NCBI GenBank assembly: GCA_964370295.1
Contig: CAYJIR010000007.1
Coordinates: forward strand, 13,461-77,460
Length of the DNA stretch: 64,000 bases
From: JAAYCI01 sp964370295
Lineage (GTDB): Bacteria; Bacillota; Clostridia; Oscillospirales; Ruminococcaceae
Direction of reading: 5' to 3'
Both the position numbers and the translations under genes were made by a program. Below the pieces are notes generated by a model. It searched no databases. It saw only the letters and a list, made by a program, of their open reading frames with translations, and had not been told where the DNA came from. Every line of letters starts with the position of its first letter. The first letter of the stretch is position 1. Shown one piece after another: positions 19,401-26,977 of this stretch.

Positions 19401-19942
19401 TCGGCAAGGCCATGGTCTTGGATTTCGATATAATAATTGTCTTTTCCAAATAAATCTTGAAACCAAAGAGCACGATCTTTTGCCCTTTGGTAGTCTCCGC
19501 TTAATAGTTTTCGCGGAATTTCACCGGCGAGGCAGGCAGATAAACAAATTAGGCCTTCATGATATTGTATCAATAGTTCATCGTCAATGCGTGGTTTAGA
19601 ATAGAATCCTTCCGTGTAACCCGCTGAAACCATCTTGATTAAATTTTGGTAGCCCAGTTTGTTTTTGCAAAGTAGCACCAAATGATGGTTGCCGTCTATA
19701 TGGCTTACCTTATCGTGGCGTGTGCGGTTTGCAACATAAACTTCACATCCTATAATAGGTTTTATACCGTGTTTTTTTGCCTGTTTATAAAAATCCACAC
19801 AGCCAAACATGGCGCCGTGGTCTGTGATGGCCACTGCCGTTTGCCCCAGTTCTGCCACACGCTTAAACAAGCGCTCGATGCGGCAAGCACCATCGAGCAA
19901 GCTGTATTCTGTATGTACATGTAAGTGCACAAAAGGTGGCAT
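16472..19942 (-). CDS. dnaE: DNA polymerase III alpha subunit (DnaE)
   Basis: A 1156-residue replicative polymerase subunit of the DnaE1/DnaE3 class. The N-terminal PHP domain starts at HLHVHTEYSLLDG. The palm carries GPGRGSGAGSLAAYC and the catalytic aspartates in MPDFDIDFCYERR, and the fingers include QEQVMQIFRELAGFSYGQAD. Helix-hairpin-helix and OB-fold regions occupy the last 350 residues (the OB fold around TRVIIICILVKV). AGGAG lies eight bases before the ATG. It is 11 bases downstream of whiA. A PolC-type enzyme, usual in Firmicutes, would be encoded elsewhere. Confidence 0.96.
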   Translation of the reverse strand: MPPFVHLHVHTEYSLLDGACRIERLFKRVAELGQTAVAITDHGAMFGCVDFYKQAKKHGIKPIIGCEVYVANRTRHDKVSHIDGNHHLVLLCKNKLGYQNLIKMVSAGYTEGFYSKPRIDDELLIQYHEGLICLSACLAGEIPRKLLSGDYQRAKDRALWFQDLFGKDNYYIEIQDHGLADQQMVLPQLVRLAEDCEIPLVATNDAHYLTREDAQMQSILVCIQTQKTVHDEDKLEFETDEFYIKSDAEMHALFPAWPKACENTARIADMCNFDYEFGITQLPTFEAPDGQDNESYFKSLCSDGLQQHYGINPPKDAVERLAYEIEIISRMGYTNYYLIVADFIRYARENGIAVGPGRGSGAGSLAAYCMGITGIDPLRYQLLFERFLNPERISMPDFDIDFCYERRNEVIDYVVQKYGADHVAQIITFGTMAARAAIRDVGRVLDIPYQKVDGVAKMVPMELKMTLDRALKVSKPLVEACQKDSEVQGLIDLARKLEGMPRHASTHAAGVVITPKAANEYVPLSTNEGAIVTQFPMTTIEELGLLKMDFLGLRTLTVIADAEKMVQKNNVNFSLETISLEDEAVFALLSLGETDGVFQLESSGMKQTLVHLKPRSIEDIIALISLYRPGPMDSIPTYIRNRHDPTKIRYKTEKLASILDVTYGCIVYQEQVMQIFRELAGFSYGQADLVRRAMSKKKHEVMEEQRSIFIYGSDAPDNRCKGCIENGISAELANSIFDEMSSFASYAFNKSHAAAYAMVAYQTAYLKCHYPKEFMAALMTSVLDSTGKVISYISESERMGISVLPPDINESYVGFTVEKGQIRYGLLALKNVGRHLMELVVQERTHEGAFLSLYDFCKRMGQHGPEVNKRAIESFIKSGAFDRLEKNRRSMSLSLEGILKSVDNERKNNLEGQLNFFEGMEQEQNVPQYHMQACDEFPKEVLLQQEKEVSGLFLSGHPLDKYKDLIRTKTSAQIQQLLGDEEKNKDDTRVIIICILVKVKYHTTKNNDLMAFCDIEDLTGKMELIIFPKVLLAASDLVTENNAVLVKGRISNKEEEEPKILADSIEPINNHKIVQNRDENGQKEVRLYIRVPSKDSQQYQKAQSLIQLFEGNVPVYIRFCDSGQMVIAPQTMWTVNNATLLHELQELLGEENVAIR

Positions 19943-19953
19943 AAGATCTTCTC

Positions 19954-20874
19954 CTATATGTTTGGCTGCCGCTGTTTTTCTTTTTGCTCGTTTGCTTTCT
20001 CTTTTATTTTTTGTAAACGGTGGCGCAAACCGGATTTGGAAATGGGTTCTTTTGATACGGAAACAAGCTCTGCTAACGATAAATCGGGGTGTTTTTTTCG
20101 AAGTTGTGCCGCTTGTTGCAAAGTAGGTTCTAATGTTTGCATGTTTCCTTCTTTTTCCAAATAGGCGATGGCCTGCAAAATTTCGCGATTTGCCTGCACA
20201 ATTTTATCGATATTGGCTGTTTCGCAGTTTGTGATGCGGTTGGCACGGTTGCGCACATCCTTGTACACTTTAAGTTGCATGATTTCTAAAGCGCTTTGGG
20301 GTGCACCCATAGCGGTGAGCAAATCTTCCACACTTTCGCTTGCCTTAAAATATAAAACATACAGGCCCTTGCGTAAGGCTCTTTTTGGCACAAACCCATA
20401 TTCACTAAAAAGTTCCTGCACGTCTTGAGAAAGACAATATCTTTGCGTTAAAAATTCTAAACAATATCCCTTTTGTGGGTTTACTGCCATGCCGGCTACC
20501 ATAAAGGCAGCAGAGATAAATTGAAAGAAACAGCGTTTGCACAAAAAAACATCTCTATGTAAACGCAAGCTGGTTTCTTCGCCGGTATATCCGAATATTT
20601 CCAATAATTTTTCAATTTCAAAAGGGTCGCTCACTTTAAACTCATAGCTGGATTGCTCTTCTCCGCGCACATAAACTTTGCCATTAATGCCCGCTTGTTG
20701 TATGGTGTTTTTTGCCCATCGGGCAACAAAAGCACGTTCTGTGTGCAAGATAAGCCCTTTTGTATCAAAAGATTTTGAAAAGCAAACCACGCCATATGCC
20801 GCCGCTGTCACACAGCAAGGACGCTCTATGTTTTGCATAGCAATTTCTTTTTTTATCTGTCCACAAAAACTCAT
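19954..20874 (-). CDS. whiA: DNA-binding protein WhiA
   Basis: A 306-residue protein with an N-terminal LAGLIDADG-homing-endonuclease-like fold (SFCGQIKKEIA at the start, then CCVTAAAYGVVCFS) and a C-terminal helix-turn-helix (LRKKHPDLSLAELVSVS, then ISKSGLRHRLQKI). WhiA acts in sporulation in Actinobacteria and in cell division or chromosome segregation in Bacillus. Its usual neighbours rapZ and yvcK are absent here: murB ends only 16 bases upstream. AAGGA lies before the start. Confidence 0.94.
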   Translation of the reverse strand: MSFCGQIKKEIAMQNIERPCCVTAAAYGVVCFSKSFDTKGLILHTERAFVARWAKNTIQQAGINGKVYVRGEEQSSYEFKVSDPFEIEKLLEIFGYTGEETSLRLHRDVFLCKRCFFQFISAAFMVAGMAVNPQKGYCLEFLTQRYCLSQDVQELFSEYGFVPKRALRKGLYVLYFKASESVEDLLTAMGAPQSALEIMQLKVYKDVRNRANRITNCETANIDKIVQANREILQAIAYLEKEGNMQTLEPTLQQAAQLRKKHPDLSLAELVSVSKEPISKSGLRHRLQKIKEKANEQKEKQRQPNI

Positions 20875-20890
20875 GGGGAGTATTCCTTTT

Positions 20891-21820
20891 CTAGTCTTCC
20901 AGCACCTGGAATTCGCGCTCTAAGTGATAGCCGGTTTTTTCTTTTACGATGTGGGCTACTTCATCAGCTAACACTAAGATATCTTGGCAAGATGCATTTT
21001 TTATGTTTACAATAAAACCGCTGTGTTTTTCGCTGATGGCGGCGCCACCCACACGTCGACCTTTTAAGCCACATTGTTCGATTAAGGCGGCTGCAAATGC
21101 ACCCGTTGGGCGTTTAAATGCACTGCCGGCACTGGGGTAATCCAGTGGTTGTTTGTCTTTTCTGCTTTGCATATGAGTTTGCATTTTCAGTGAAATATCC
21201 TGTGGGTCTCCCCTTTTTAAAACAAAGTTTGCACCCACCATCACCCAGTTGTTTTTTTGAAAACAAGAGCAGCGATAGCCCATTTCTAAAGCTGATACCG
21301 GCACTTCGCGCACAGAAAGACTTTCGTCTATCACCTGCACACTTGCAAGTGTATCACAAATTTCCCCCCCATAGGCGCCGGCATTCATATATACAGCACC
21401 ACCCACCGAACCGGGGATACCATAGGCGAATTCCAAACCGGTAAGTCCTTCGCTTTGCGCCTTGATACAAAGTGTGGAAAGACGTGTGGCGGCACCGGCT
21501 TGCAGATGGTTCTCTTTTTGTTGTATCTGTGCAAAGTCTCCTTCGCCTAAATGGATAACCACTCCGTTGTAGCCTTCGTCTTTAAATATTACGTTGCTAC
21601 CACAGCCAATCAGGCAATGTGGAATATCCTCTTCACGCACTGTGCCCAGTATGGCCAGCAATTGTTCCATATTTTGGGGTACACAAAAAAAAGACGCAGG
21701 CCCTCCCACTTGAAAACTGGTGTGATTTTTCATTGCCTCGTCTTTATAAAACATCACATCCAAAGCATGTAAGGCCTGTTCTATCCTGTCTTTTTTCCAC
21801 ATGGTAATATTGCTGGGCAT
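20891..21820 (-). CDS. murB: UDP-N-acetylenolpyruvoylglucosamine reductase
   Basis: A 309-residue FAD enzyme that makes UDP-MurNAc for peptidoglycan. The FAD-binding part includes MKNHTSFQVGGPASFF and the signature GLEFAYGIPGSVGGAVYMNAG (given in part). The substrate-binding part has YPSAGSAFKRPTGAFAA, whose serine is the expected proton donor, and the last catalytic glutamate region near SEKHSGFIVN. Length is that of the Gram-positive type. AAAGGA lies five bases before the ATG. It sits between the PHP gene and whiA. Confidence 0.95.
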   Translation of the reverse strand: MPSNITMWKKDRIEQALHALDVMFYKDEAMKNHTSFQVGGPASFFCVPQNMEQLLAILGTVREEDIPHCLIGCGSNVIFKDEGYNGVVIHLGEGDFAQIQQKENHLQAGAATRLSTLCIKAQSEGLTGLEFAYGIPGSVGGAVYMNAGAYGGEICDTLASVQVIDESLSVREVPVSALEMGYRCSCFQKNNWVMVGANFVLKRGDPQDISLKMQTHMQSRKDKQPLDYPSAGSAFKRPTGAFAAALIEQCGLKGRRVGGAAISEKHSGFIVNIKNASCQDILVLADEVAHIVKEKTGYHLEREFQVLED

Positions 21821-21835
21821 GCTGTTCCTTTCCGG

Positions 21836-22585
21836 TTATAGAATGTTGGCGATGGCTCTGCCATGCAAGGCAAGTTCTTGTTTTAGACGCTCCATAGAGC
21901 TGTTAACCACTAGTTTTGCCGGAAAATCAAGTTCGTGTAATAAATCCAATGCCCAGCCATAATTTTCGAAATCATAAATGGAATGGGCATCAGAACAAAC
22001 CGCAATTTTAGCCCCAAAACGCTGACAACACAAAAGTAATTCTTGCAAATTTTCCTTGCAATCACCACGAACTTGCGGCGAATTTCCGTTGATTTCCACC
22101 ACTTTATTGTGTTTTGCAAACTGTGGTATCACACGTGCATAATCAAATTTCCAATACTCTTCTTCGCAGTGGCCGATCATGTCTACATAAGGATTTTCGG
22201 CCACGCCAAGCCAAAGTTTTGTCACCTCGTCTTGGCTTAGCTTTGGCATACATTCTCTATGAATCGATGCGATAACCCAATCCAATTGTTTTAAGATATC
22301 TATGTTTAAATCGAGGTTGCCATCTATGTCTATCACATTGGCCTCTGCGCCTTTTAACAAAATAAAATCTTTTTCTATGGCGGAAGGCATGCGCAGCAAA
22401 TTAAAAAAATACCACTTGTGTGGGGCGTCTGAAACAGCCGGGGCATGTTCTGTGACGGCCATGGCCCTAAGCTGCAAGGCATGTGCTCTGTCTGTCATTT
22501 CTTTTAATGTGGAAAAAGCATGGGTCGAAACCATGGTATGGGTGTGTAAATCGGCCACAATTTGTATGGGTTGTGTATGGTTCAC
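21836..22585 (-). CDS. PHP-domain phosphatase (YcdX-like)
   Basis: A 249-residue metal-dependent hydrolase of the PHP family. The first metal motif is DLHTHTMVSTHAF near residue 12, with VTEHAP near 45, ASIHRE near 110 and the final VCSDAH near 198 completing the trinuclear zinc or manganese site. Stand-alone PHP proteins of this kind act as phosphoesterases; the substrate is not known. It starts on a GTG that overlaps the hprK TAG by one base, so it is coupled to hprK. A phosphatase next to HPr kinase recurs in Clostridia. Confidence 0.87.
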   Translation of the reverse strand: MNHTQPIQIVADLHTHTMVSTHAFSTLKEMTDRAHALQLRAMAVTEHAPAVSDAPHKWYFFNLLRMPSAIEKDFILLKGAEANVIDIDGNLDLNIDILKQLDWVIASIHRECMPKLSQDEVTKLWLGVAENPYVDMIGHCEEEYWKFDYARVIPQFAKHNKVVEINGNSPQVRGDCKENLQELLLCCQRFGAKIAVCSDAHSIYDFENYGWALDLLHELDFPAKLVVNSSMERLKQELALHGRAIANIL

Positions 22586-23535
22586 TATAATTTAACCTCT
22601 TCTGCTTGGGGGATATCATTGGTTAGGCCCAGTTGGTTAAACAATTCAAAGGCCGCATTATAACCCATGGCTTTTTGACGATTGTTTAATGCCGCAATTT
22701 CAATGATAACCGCTAAATTGCGTCCGGGCATCACCGGGATAACAGTGAGTGGGATTTTAAGCCCCAAAATGTCAATGGTGTTATTTTCAAGACCGGTTCG
22801 GCTATAATTTTTATGTTTATTCCATGGTTCAAGCTCTACCACCAAATCAATGTTTTCAGTTTTTTTCACAGCACCTGCGCCGAAAATTCGTCCTACATTG
22901 ATGATACCCACCCCTCGCAATTCAATGAAATGGCGAATATTTTCAGGGGCTTGGCCATATATAGTGCGGTTAGATACTCGGCGTAGTTCCACGGCATCGT
23001 CTGCAATAAGACGGTGGCCGCGTTTTAAAAGTTCTACAGCTGTTTCACTTTTTCCAACGCCCGATTCACCCAAAATAAGCACACCTTCGCCATACACTTC
23101 CACCAAAACCCCATGGCGTGTTACGCGCTGTGCAAGTTCTACACTTAAAAGCGAGAGAACGGCATTCATTAAAACCGTGGTCGATTCTGCCGATCCAAGT
23201 ACAGGCACGGCATATTTTTCGGCCAATTCTAACATTTCATCAAAAGGTTGTGTATCACCCGTTATAATAATGGCAGGTGGCTTGGTTTTAAATAAAACTT
23301 TAAGACGCATATATCGCATTTCTTCTGAGCGCTCTCGCAAATACCCCAGTTCTGCATTGCCCAAAATTTGAATTCGGTTGGTGTCAAAAAATTCTTCGTA
23401 ACCCGAAAGCAAAAAAGCAGGGCGGTTTATCTCCGGGGCCGTTATTTTTATTTCCTGTAGGTCACACGGAAGATGGAACGGTGTCAAGCCCAATTCGTTT
23501 ACAAGAACAGAAAGCGATACATCGTAGTTTGGCAT
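22585..23535 (-). CDS. hprK: HPr kinase/phosphorylase
   Basis: A 316-residue bifunctional enzyme that phosphorylates and dephosphorylates Ser46 of HPr, the signal for catabolite repression in Firmicutes. The P-loop GESGVGKSETA is near residue 156, and the K/P signature LRGVGIINVGRIFGAGAV is near 204. The start ATG has GGAGG eight bases upstream. It has its own predicted promoter at 23607-23635, so it need not depend on transcription from pfk2. No ptsH lies in the window. Confidence 0.96.
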   Translation of the reverse strand: MPNYDVSLSVLVNELGLTPFHLPCDLQEIKITAPEINRPAFLLSGYEEFFDTNRIQILGNAELGYLRERSEEMRYMRLKVLFKTKPPAIIITGDTQPFDEMLELAEKYAVPVLGSAESTTVLMNAVLSLLSVELAQRVTRHGVLVEVYGEGVLILGESGVGKSETAVELLKRGHRLIADDAVELRRVSNRTIYGQAPENIRHFIELRGVGIINVGRIFGAGAVKKTENIDLVVELEPWNKHKNYSRTGLENNTIDILGLKIPLTVIPVMPGRNLAVIIEIAALNNRQKAMGYNAAFELFNQLGLTNDIPQAEEVKL

Positions 23536-23606
23536 CAATTATCCCTCCGCATTAAAAGCTGTTTGTTGGCTGCCATGATAAAATAGAGCTATCTTTTGTA
23601 GGTTTA

Positions 23607-23635
23607 ATTATACAATAAAATCCAATGTTACGCAA
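23607..23635 (-). promoter_or_regulatory. Predicted promoter of hprK-PHP-murB-whiA
   Basis: On the minus strand TTGCGT (23635-23630), 17 bases, then a perfect TATAAT (23612-23607), 72 bases before hprK. The -35 box abuts the structured element at 23637-23828. Confidence 0.6.
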
Positions 23636-23636
23636 T

Positions 23637-23828
23637 GTGCCCCTTGCAAGACAAGGCGCACCAGGCCGTCAATAAAGTGCCAATTGCGTCGTCAAACTGC
23701 AAAATGCCGCGGCAGTTACATATCAACTATATGCGCCTTTGCGGCATTTTTGGTTTCCTAGCACTTGGTACTTTCTTGCCGCCCTGTAGTTTTTTGACAG
23801 TCTGGTGCCCCTTGCAAGACACGGGGCA
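23637..23828. other. Compact structured intergenic element between pfk2 and hprK
   Basis: This 192-base stretch is rich in nested pairing. Hairpins at 23637-23661 and 23806-23828 flank it and share a 17-base direct repeat (GTGCCCCTTGCAAGACA at 23637 and 23805). Between them three helices nest: 23668-23672 with 23794-23798, 23674-23683 with 23765-23774 (10 pairs, one G-U on the plus strand), and a perfect 10-pair stem 23701-23710 with 23741-23750. No open reading frame or known riboswitch core was recognised. It may be a structured RNA or a small repeat/MITE. Confidence 0.55.
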
Positions 23829-23833
23829 TATCA

Positions 23834-24910
23834 TTAGCCCAAAGACAGGCCCATTCTACGCGCCACAGAAATTAGCTCGCAATCCGGCGTAACCAATTTT
23901 GTTTTACCGGCCACCTCAGACAACGGGTTGCTAATAATACAGTTGTTGCGCATGGCAACGGTTACACCATACTGCTCGTTTTCTACAAGTTGTGCGGCAT
24001 GGGTACCAAACTGTGTGGCCAAAAGGCGATCGTAGGCAGAGGGCGTGCCGCCACGTTGGATATGCCCGGGCACGGCAAGGCGTGTTTGAAATCCGGTTTT
24101 GGCCTCTATTTCGTCGGTGATACGCTCGGATGCATTCAAATATCCTGCTTTTTTTCTTTTTTCCATCCATTCTTTACGTTTCATTTCGCTTTCATTCACA
24201 TCGAAACAGCCCTCGGCCACTGCCAAAATAGAAAAGCTTTTTCCGGAAGCGTTTCGTTTTTCAATGGCTTTTACTATATTTTCAAGTTCGTATGGCATTT
24301 CGGGTATCAGAATGATATCGGCCCCACCGGCAATGCCACTGTATAAAGTGAGCCATCCTGCCTTGTTCCCCATCAGCTCTATCACCATCACGCGGTGATG
24401 GCTAGAGGCTGTGGTGTGTATGCGGTCTATCACTTCAGTGGCAATGTCTACTGCCGTATGAAAACCAAATGTGACGTCGGTTCCCCAGATATCATTGTCT
24501 ATTGTTTTTGGCAGGCCAATAATGTTCAAACCTTCTTCGCTTAATAAATTGGCCGTTTTATGTGTGCCGTTCCCCCCAAGACATAACAGTGCATCAAGGC
24601 CGATGTCTGTGTAGGTTTTTTTCATTTCCAGCACTTTGTTTATGCCACTTTCCTCCACCACGCGCATCATTTTATAGGGTGTGCGTGCTGTGCCCAAAAT
24701 GGTGCCTCCCCGCGTAAGCAGGTTGGAAAAATCTCCGGATGTCATTTCGGTGTAATCGCCATTGATAAGCCCGGAAAACCCATTGCGTATGCCCACAATT
24801 TCAACATTGTTTCCCATACGTTCATAGAGAGCTTTTGCAGCGCCACGTATGGTGGCATTCAGGCCGGGGCAATCTCCGCCGGCAGTTAAAAGACCAATTC
24901 TTCTTTTCAA
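23834..24910 (-). CDS. Second 6-phosphofructokinase (group III type)
   Basis: A 358-residue phosphofructokinase family member, unlike the pfkA at 15324. LLTAGGDCPGLNATIRG opens it; GGNGT lies at residues 112-116 and PKTIDND at 134-140. Glycine at the first specificity position points to ATP, while lysine at the second is shared with pyrophosphate enzymes; this mix defines ATP-using group III members. The best start is TTG at 24910 with AAGGAG ten bases upstream; the ATG 14 codons earlier lacks a site. It is preceded by its own promoter and followed by the structured element. Confidence 0.9.
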   Translation of the reverse strand: MKRRIGLLTAGGDCPGLNATIRGAAKALYERMGNNVEIVGIRNGFSGLINGDYTEMTSGDFSNLLTRGGTILGTARTPYKMMRVVEESGINKVLEMKKTYTDIGLDALLCLGGNGTHKTANLLSEEGLNIIGLPKTIDNDIWGTDVTFGFHTAVDIATEVIDRIHTTASSHHRVMVIELMGNKAGWLTLYSGIAGGADIILIPEMPYELENIVKAIEKRNASGKSFSILAVAEGCFDVNESEMKRKEWMEKRKKAGYLNASERITDEIEAKTGFQTRLAVPGHIQRGGTPSAYDRLLATQFGTHAAQLVENEQYGVTVAMRNNCIISNPLSEVAGKTKLVTPDCELISVARRMGLSLG

Positions 24911-24983
24911 GAAAAACACGCTCCTTTCTTTTGTGGAAGCGATCTTAAACATGATTGTGTATATGTTGTATTCGGTTTATCTC

Positions 24984-25012
24984 ATCGTAGCCTCTTTTCA
25001 CCTCTTTGTCAA
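24984..25012 (-). promoter_or_regulatory. Predicted promoter of pfk2
   Basis: On the minus strand a perfect TTGACA (25012-25007), 17 bases, then TACGAT (24989-24984), 75 bases before the TTG start. Confidence 0.6.
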
Positions 25013-25082
25013 TTAGAGAACAAGACAAGTGAAAGATAGGAGATTTTAATTTTGATTTTGTTCCTTTTGGGGGTGATTTTTC

Positions 25083-25111
25083 TTGACATTTTTTTTTTGC
25101 CATGTTATTCT
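25083..25111 (+). promoter_or_regulatory. Promoter of the T-box/trpB2 transcript
   Basis: TTGACA at 25083-25088, a 17-base spacer and TATTCT at 25106-25111. Transcription would begin near 25118, right at the 5' end of the T-box stem I. Confidence 0.7.
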
Positions 25112-25117
25112 GAATTT

Positions 25118-25387
25118 ATATCAAAAACCGTTGACTGGGAAGAGTAGCTTTTGAAGTGTGGAGAATAGAGAGCAACCTAAAGGTGGAAGGGTTGCCTTGC
25201 GCGCAAAAGTGAATGGACCCAAACAGGGTGGCCCGAAATTGCAAAAAGCAAGAGTAGTAGCCGACGGGGTGGCCAAACCCGTTATCAAGGTGGCGCACAT
25301 CAAGTGTGTGTAAAGTGGGCGTTTTCGCCAATTTGGGTGGTACCGCAGGAGTTTCTCTTGTCCCTTTGTGGACAGGGGTTTTTTATT
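25118..25387 (+). promoter_or_regulatory. T-box leader, tryptophan specific
   Basis: The core T-box sequence GGGTGGTACCGC is at 25335-25346 and is followed by a terminator. In stem I, AGTA near 25144 and GAATGGA at 25211-25217 form the loop-E/specifier arrangement; the specifier triplet after GAA is TGG (25214-25216), the tryptophan codon, which agrees with the trpB2 gene downstream. Uncharged tRNA-Trp should pair with the specifier and with the antiterminator bulge TGGT (25338-25341). The last bulge base T would pair with an A discriminator, or only by wobble with the G that bacterial tRNA-Trp usually has. Confidence 0.88.
25357..25387 (+). terminator. T-box intrinsic terminator
   Basis: Arms CTTGTCC (25357-25363) and GGACAGG (25370-25376) with a six-base loop and a following T run. 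It lies immediately after the T-box antiterminator sequence. Confidence 0.7.
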
Positions 25388-25405
25388 GTTATAAAGGAGT
25401 TTTTT

Positions 25406-25447
25406 ATGTATATGATGGTGAAACGATGGCGTTTTAATTTTGAATAA
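25406..25447 (+). CDS. Putative 13-residue leader peptide with a Trp codon
   Basis: Between the T-box terminator and trpB2, AAAGGAG at 25393-25399 lies six bases before ATG, opening a 13-codon frame MYMMVKRWRFNFE and a stop. The single TGG codon is at 25427-25429. The spacing is ideal for ribosome binding, and the trpB2 start with its own site follows 66 bases later. It could be a leader peptide adding translation-based sensing of charged tRNA-Trp to the T-box, or simply a translation primer. No strong alternative RNA fold around it was found by eye, so function is conjectural. Confidence 0.4.
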   Translation: MYMMVKRWRFNFE

Positions 25448-25513
25448 TCAGCCAAATTAGCTACATACGACAAGAAGACACATATTATACAAAGACAATT
25501 AGGAGATAAAACC

Positions 25514-26881
25514 ATGAAATCGATTCCCTACAAAACCTATCTGAATGAAAATCAGCTTCCACTGCAATGGTTGAATTTACGTGCGTTTATGAAAAAAAAG
25601 CCGGAACCACTTTTGCATCCGGGAACCAAACAAGCATTAACTCAAAACGAGCTTGGTGCCATTTTTTGCAATGAACTGGCCAAACAAGAATTAGATGATA
25701 CCACACCCTATATTGATATACCGCAAGGTATTTTAGATTACTATAAAATGTATCGTCCCTCCCCTCTTATTCGTGCATATCAGCTAGAAAAAGTGCTGGG
25801 AACTCCTGCGAAAATTTACTATAAGTTTGAGGGCAACAACACCTCGGGAAGCCATAAGTTAAACAGCGCGGCGGCACAGGTGTATTATGCCAAGGAACAG
25901 GGTTTGGAATCTTTAGCCACCGAAACCGGAGCCGGACAATGGGGTACTGCTCTTTCTATGGCCTGTGCCTTCTACGGTGTTGATTTAAATGTGTATATGG
26001 TAAGGGTGAGTTATGAACAAAAACCGTATCGCAAAGCAGTGATGGAAACTTATGGTGCCAATGTTATCGCAAGCCCTAGCGATACCACCAATGTGGGCCG
26101 CGCCATATTAAAAGAGCATCCCGGCACGGGTGGTAGCTTGGGCTGTGCCATTTCTGAAGCTGTGGAAAAGGCCGTTCAAACCGATAAATGCCGTTATGTA
26201 CTGGGCTCTGTGCTCAACCAGGTGGTGTTGCATCAAAGTGTGATTGGCCTAGAGGCCAAAACCGCTATGGACGAGCTAGGTGAATATCCCGATACTATTA
26301 TTGGCTGTGCCGGTGGTGGCTCAAACCTTGGTGGCTTAATATGTGCCTATATGAAAGACCGTCTTACCGGCGTGTCAAATCCGGAATTTATTGCTGTAGA
26401 ACCGGCTTCTTGCCCCAGCTTAACACGTGGCCGCTATGCATTTGATTTCTGCGATACAGGGCATATGACACCTCTTGCTAAAATGTACACCTTAGGTTCC
26501 GGCTTTATGCCGGCCCCTAACCATGCCGGTGGACTACGTTATCATGGTATGGCACCGGTTTTATCCGAGCTGTACGCCCAAGGGCATATGCAAGCGCGCA
26601 GTGTAGAGCAAACCGCCGTTTTCGAAGCAGCCACATTATTTGCCAAGCATGAAGCCATTTTGCCTGCGCCTGAAAGCGCCCACGCCATTCGTGCCGCCAT
26701 TGATGAGGCCTTAGCTTGCAAGGAAAGCGGCAAAGCAAAAACCATTTTGTTTGGACTTACCGGTACTGGCTATTTCGACATGAAAGCGTATATGAGCTAT
26801 AAAGAGGGTGAAATGCGCGATTTCATACCCACGGATGCAGAGTTGGAAGTGGGTTTCGCCACCCTGCCAAATATGGAATAA
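25514..26881 (+). CDS. Tryptophan synthase beta subunit-like protein (TrpB2)
   Basis: A 455-residue PLP enzyme of the TrpB2 class, longer than TrpB1 (about 400). It has YRPSPLIRAYQLEK, the PLP lysine in NNTSGSHKLNSA near residue 119, the catalytic-region ETGAGQWGTAL, and the phosphate-binding glycines CAGGGSNLGG. TrpB2 condenses indole with serine, or acts on free indole as a salvage enzyme since it does not normally pair with TrpA. It is alone behind a Trp T-box with no other trp genes, fitting indole salvage. AGGAG precedes the ATG. Confidence 0.92.
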   Translation: MKSIPYKTYLNENQLPLQWLNLRAFMKKKPEPLLHPGTKQALTQNELGAIFCNELAKQELDDTTPYIDIPQGILDYYKMYRPSPLIRAYQLEKVLGTPAKIYYKFEGNNTSGSHKLNSAAAQVYYAKEQGLESLATETGAGQWGTALSMACAFYGVDLNVYMVRVSYEQKPYRKAVMETYGANVIASPSDTTNVGRAILKEHPGTGGSLGCAISEAVEKAVQTDKCRYVLGSVLNQVVLHQSVIGLEAKTAMDELGEYPDTIIGCAGGGSNLGGLICAYMKDRLTGVSNPEFIAVEPASCPSLTRGRYAFDFCDTGHMTPLAKMYTLGSGFMPAPNHAGGLRYHGMAPVLSELYAQGHMQARSVEQTAVFEAATLFAKHEAILPAPESAHAIRAAIDEALACKESGKAKTILFGLTGTGYFDMKAYMSYKEGEMRDFIPTDAELEVGFATLPNME

Positions 26882-26977
26882 GAAAAGATGATTTTCTGTA
26901 AAAAGGTGCCTAGACAGGAAAATGGGTGCATACCTTCTGTAAATACAGTTAAATTATAAAATATGATTTAAAATTTC

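Noticed and set aside
23637..23828. An integron attC site or rho-independent terminator of pfk2
   Set aside because: There are no GTTRRRY/RYYYAAC core sites, and the hairpin nearest pfk2 has no T run on the minus strand.
23834..24910. Pyrophosphate-dependent phosphofructokinase
   Set aside because: The first donor-specificity position is glycine (GGNGT), not the aspartate of pyrophosphate enzymes, so I kept a broader group III call.
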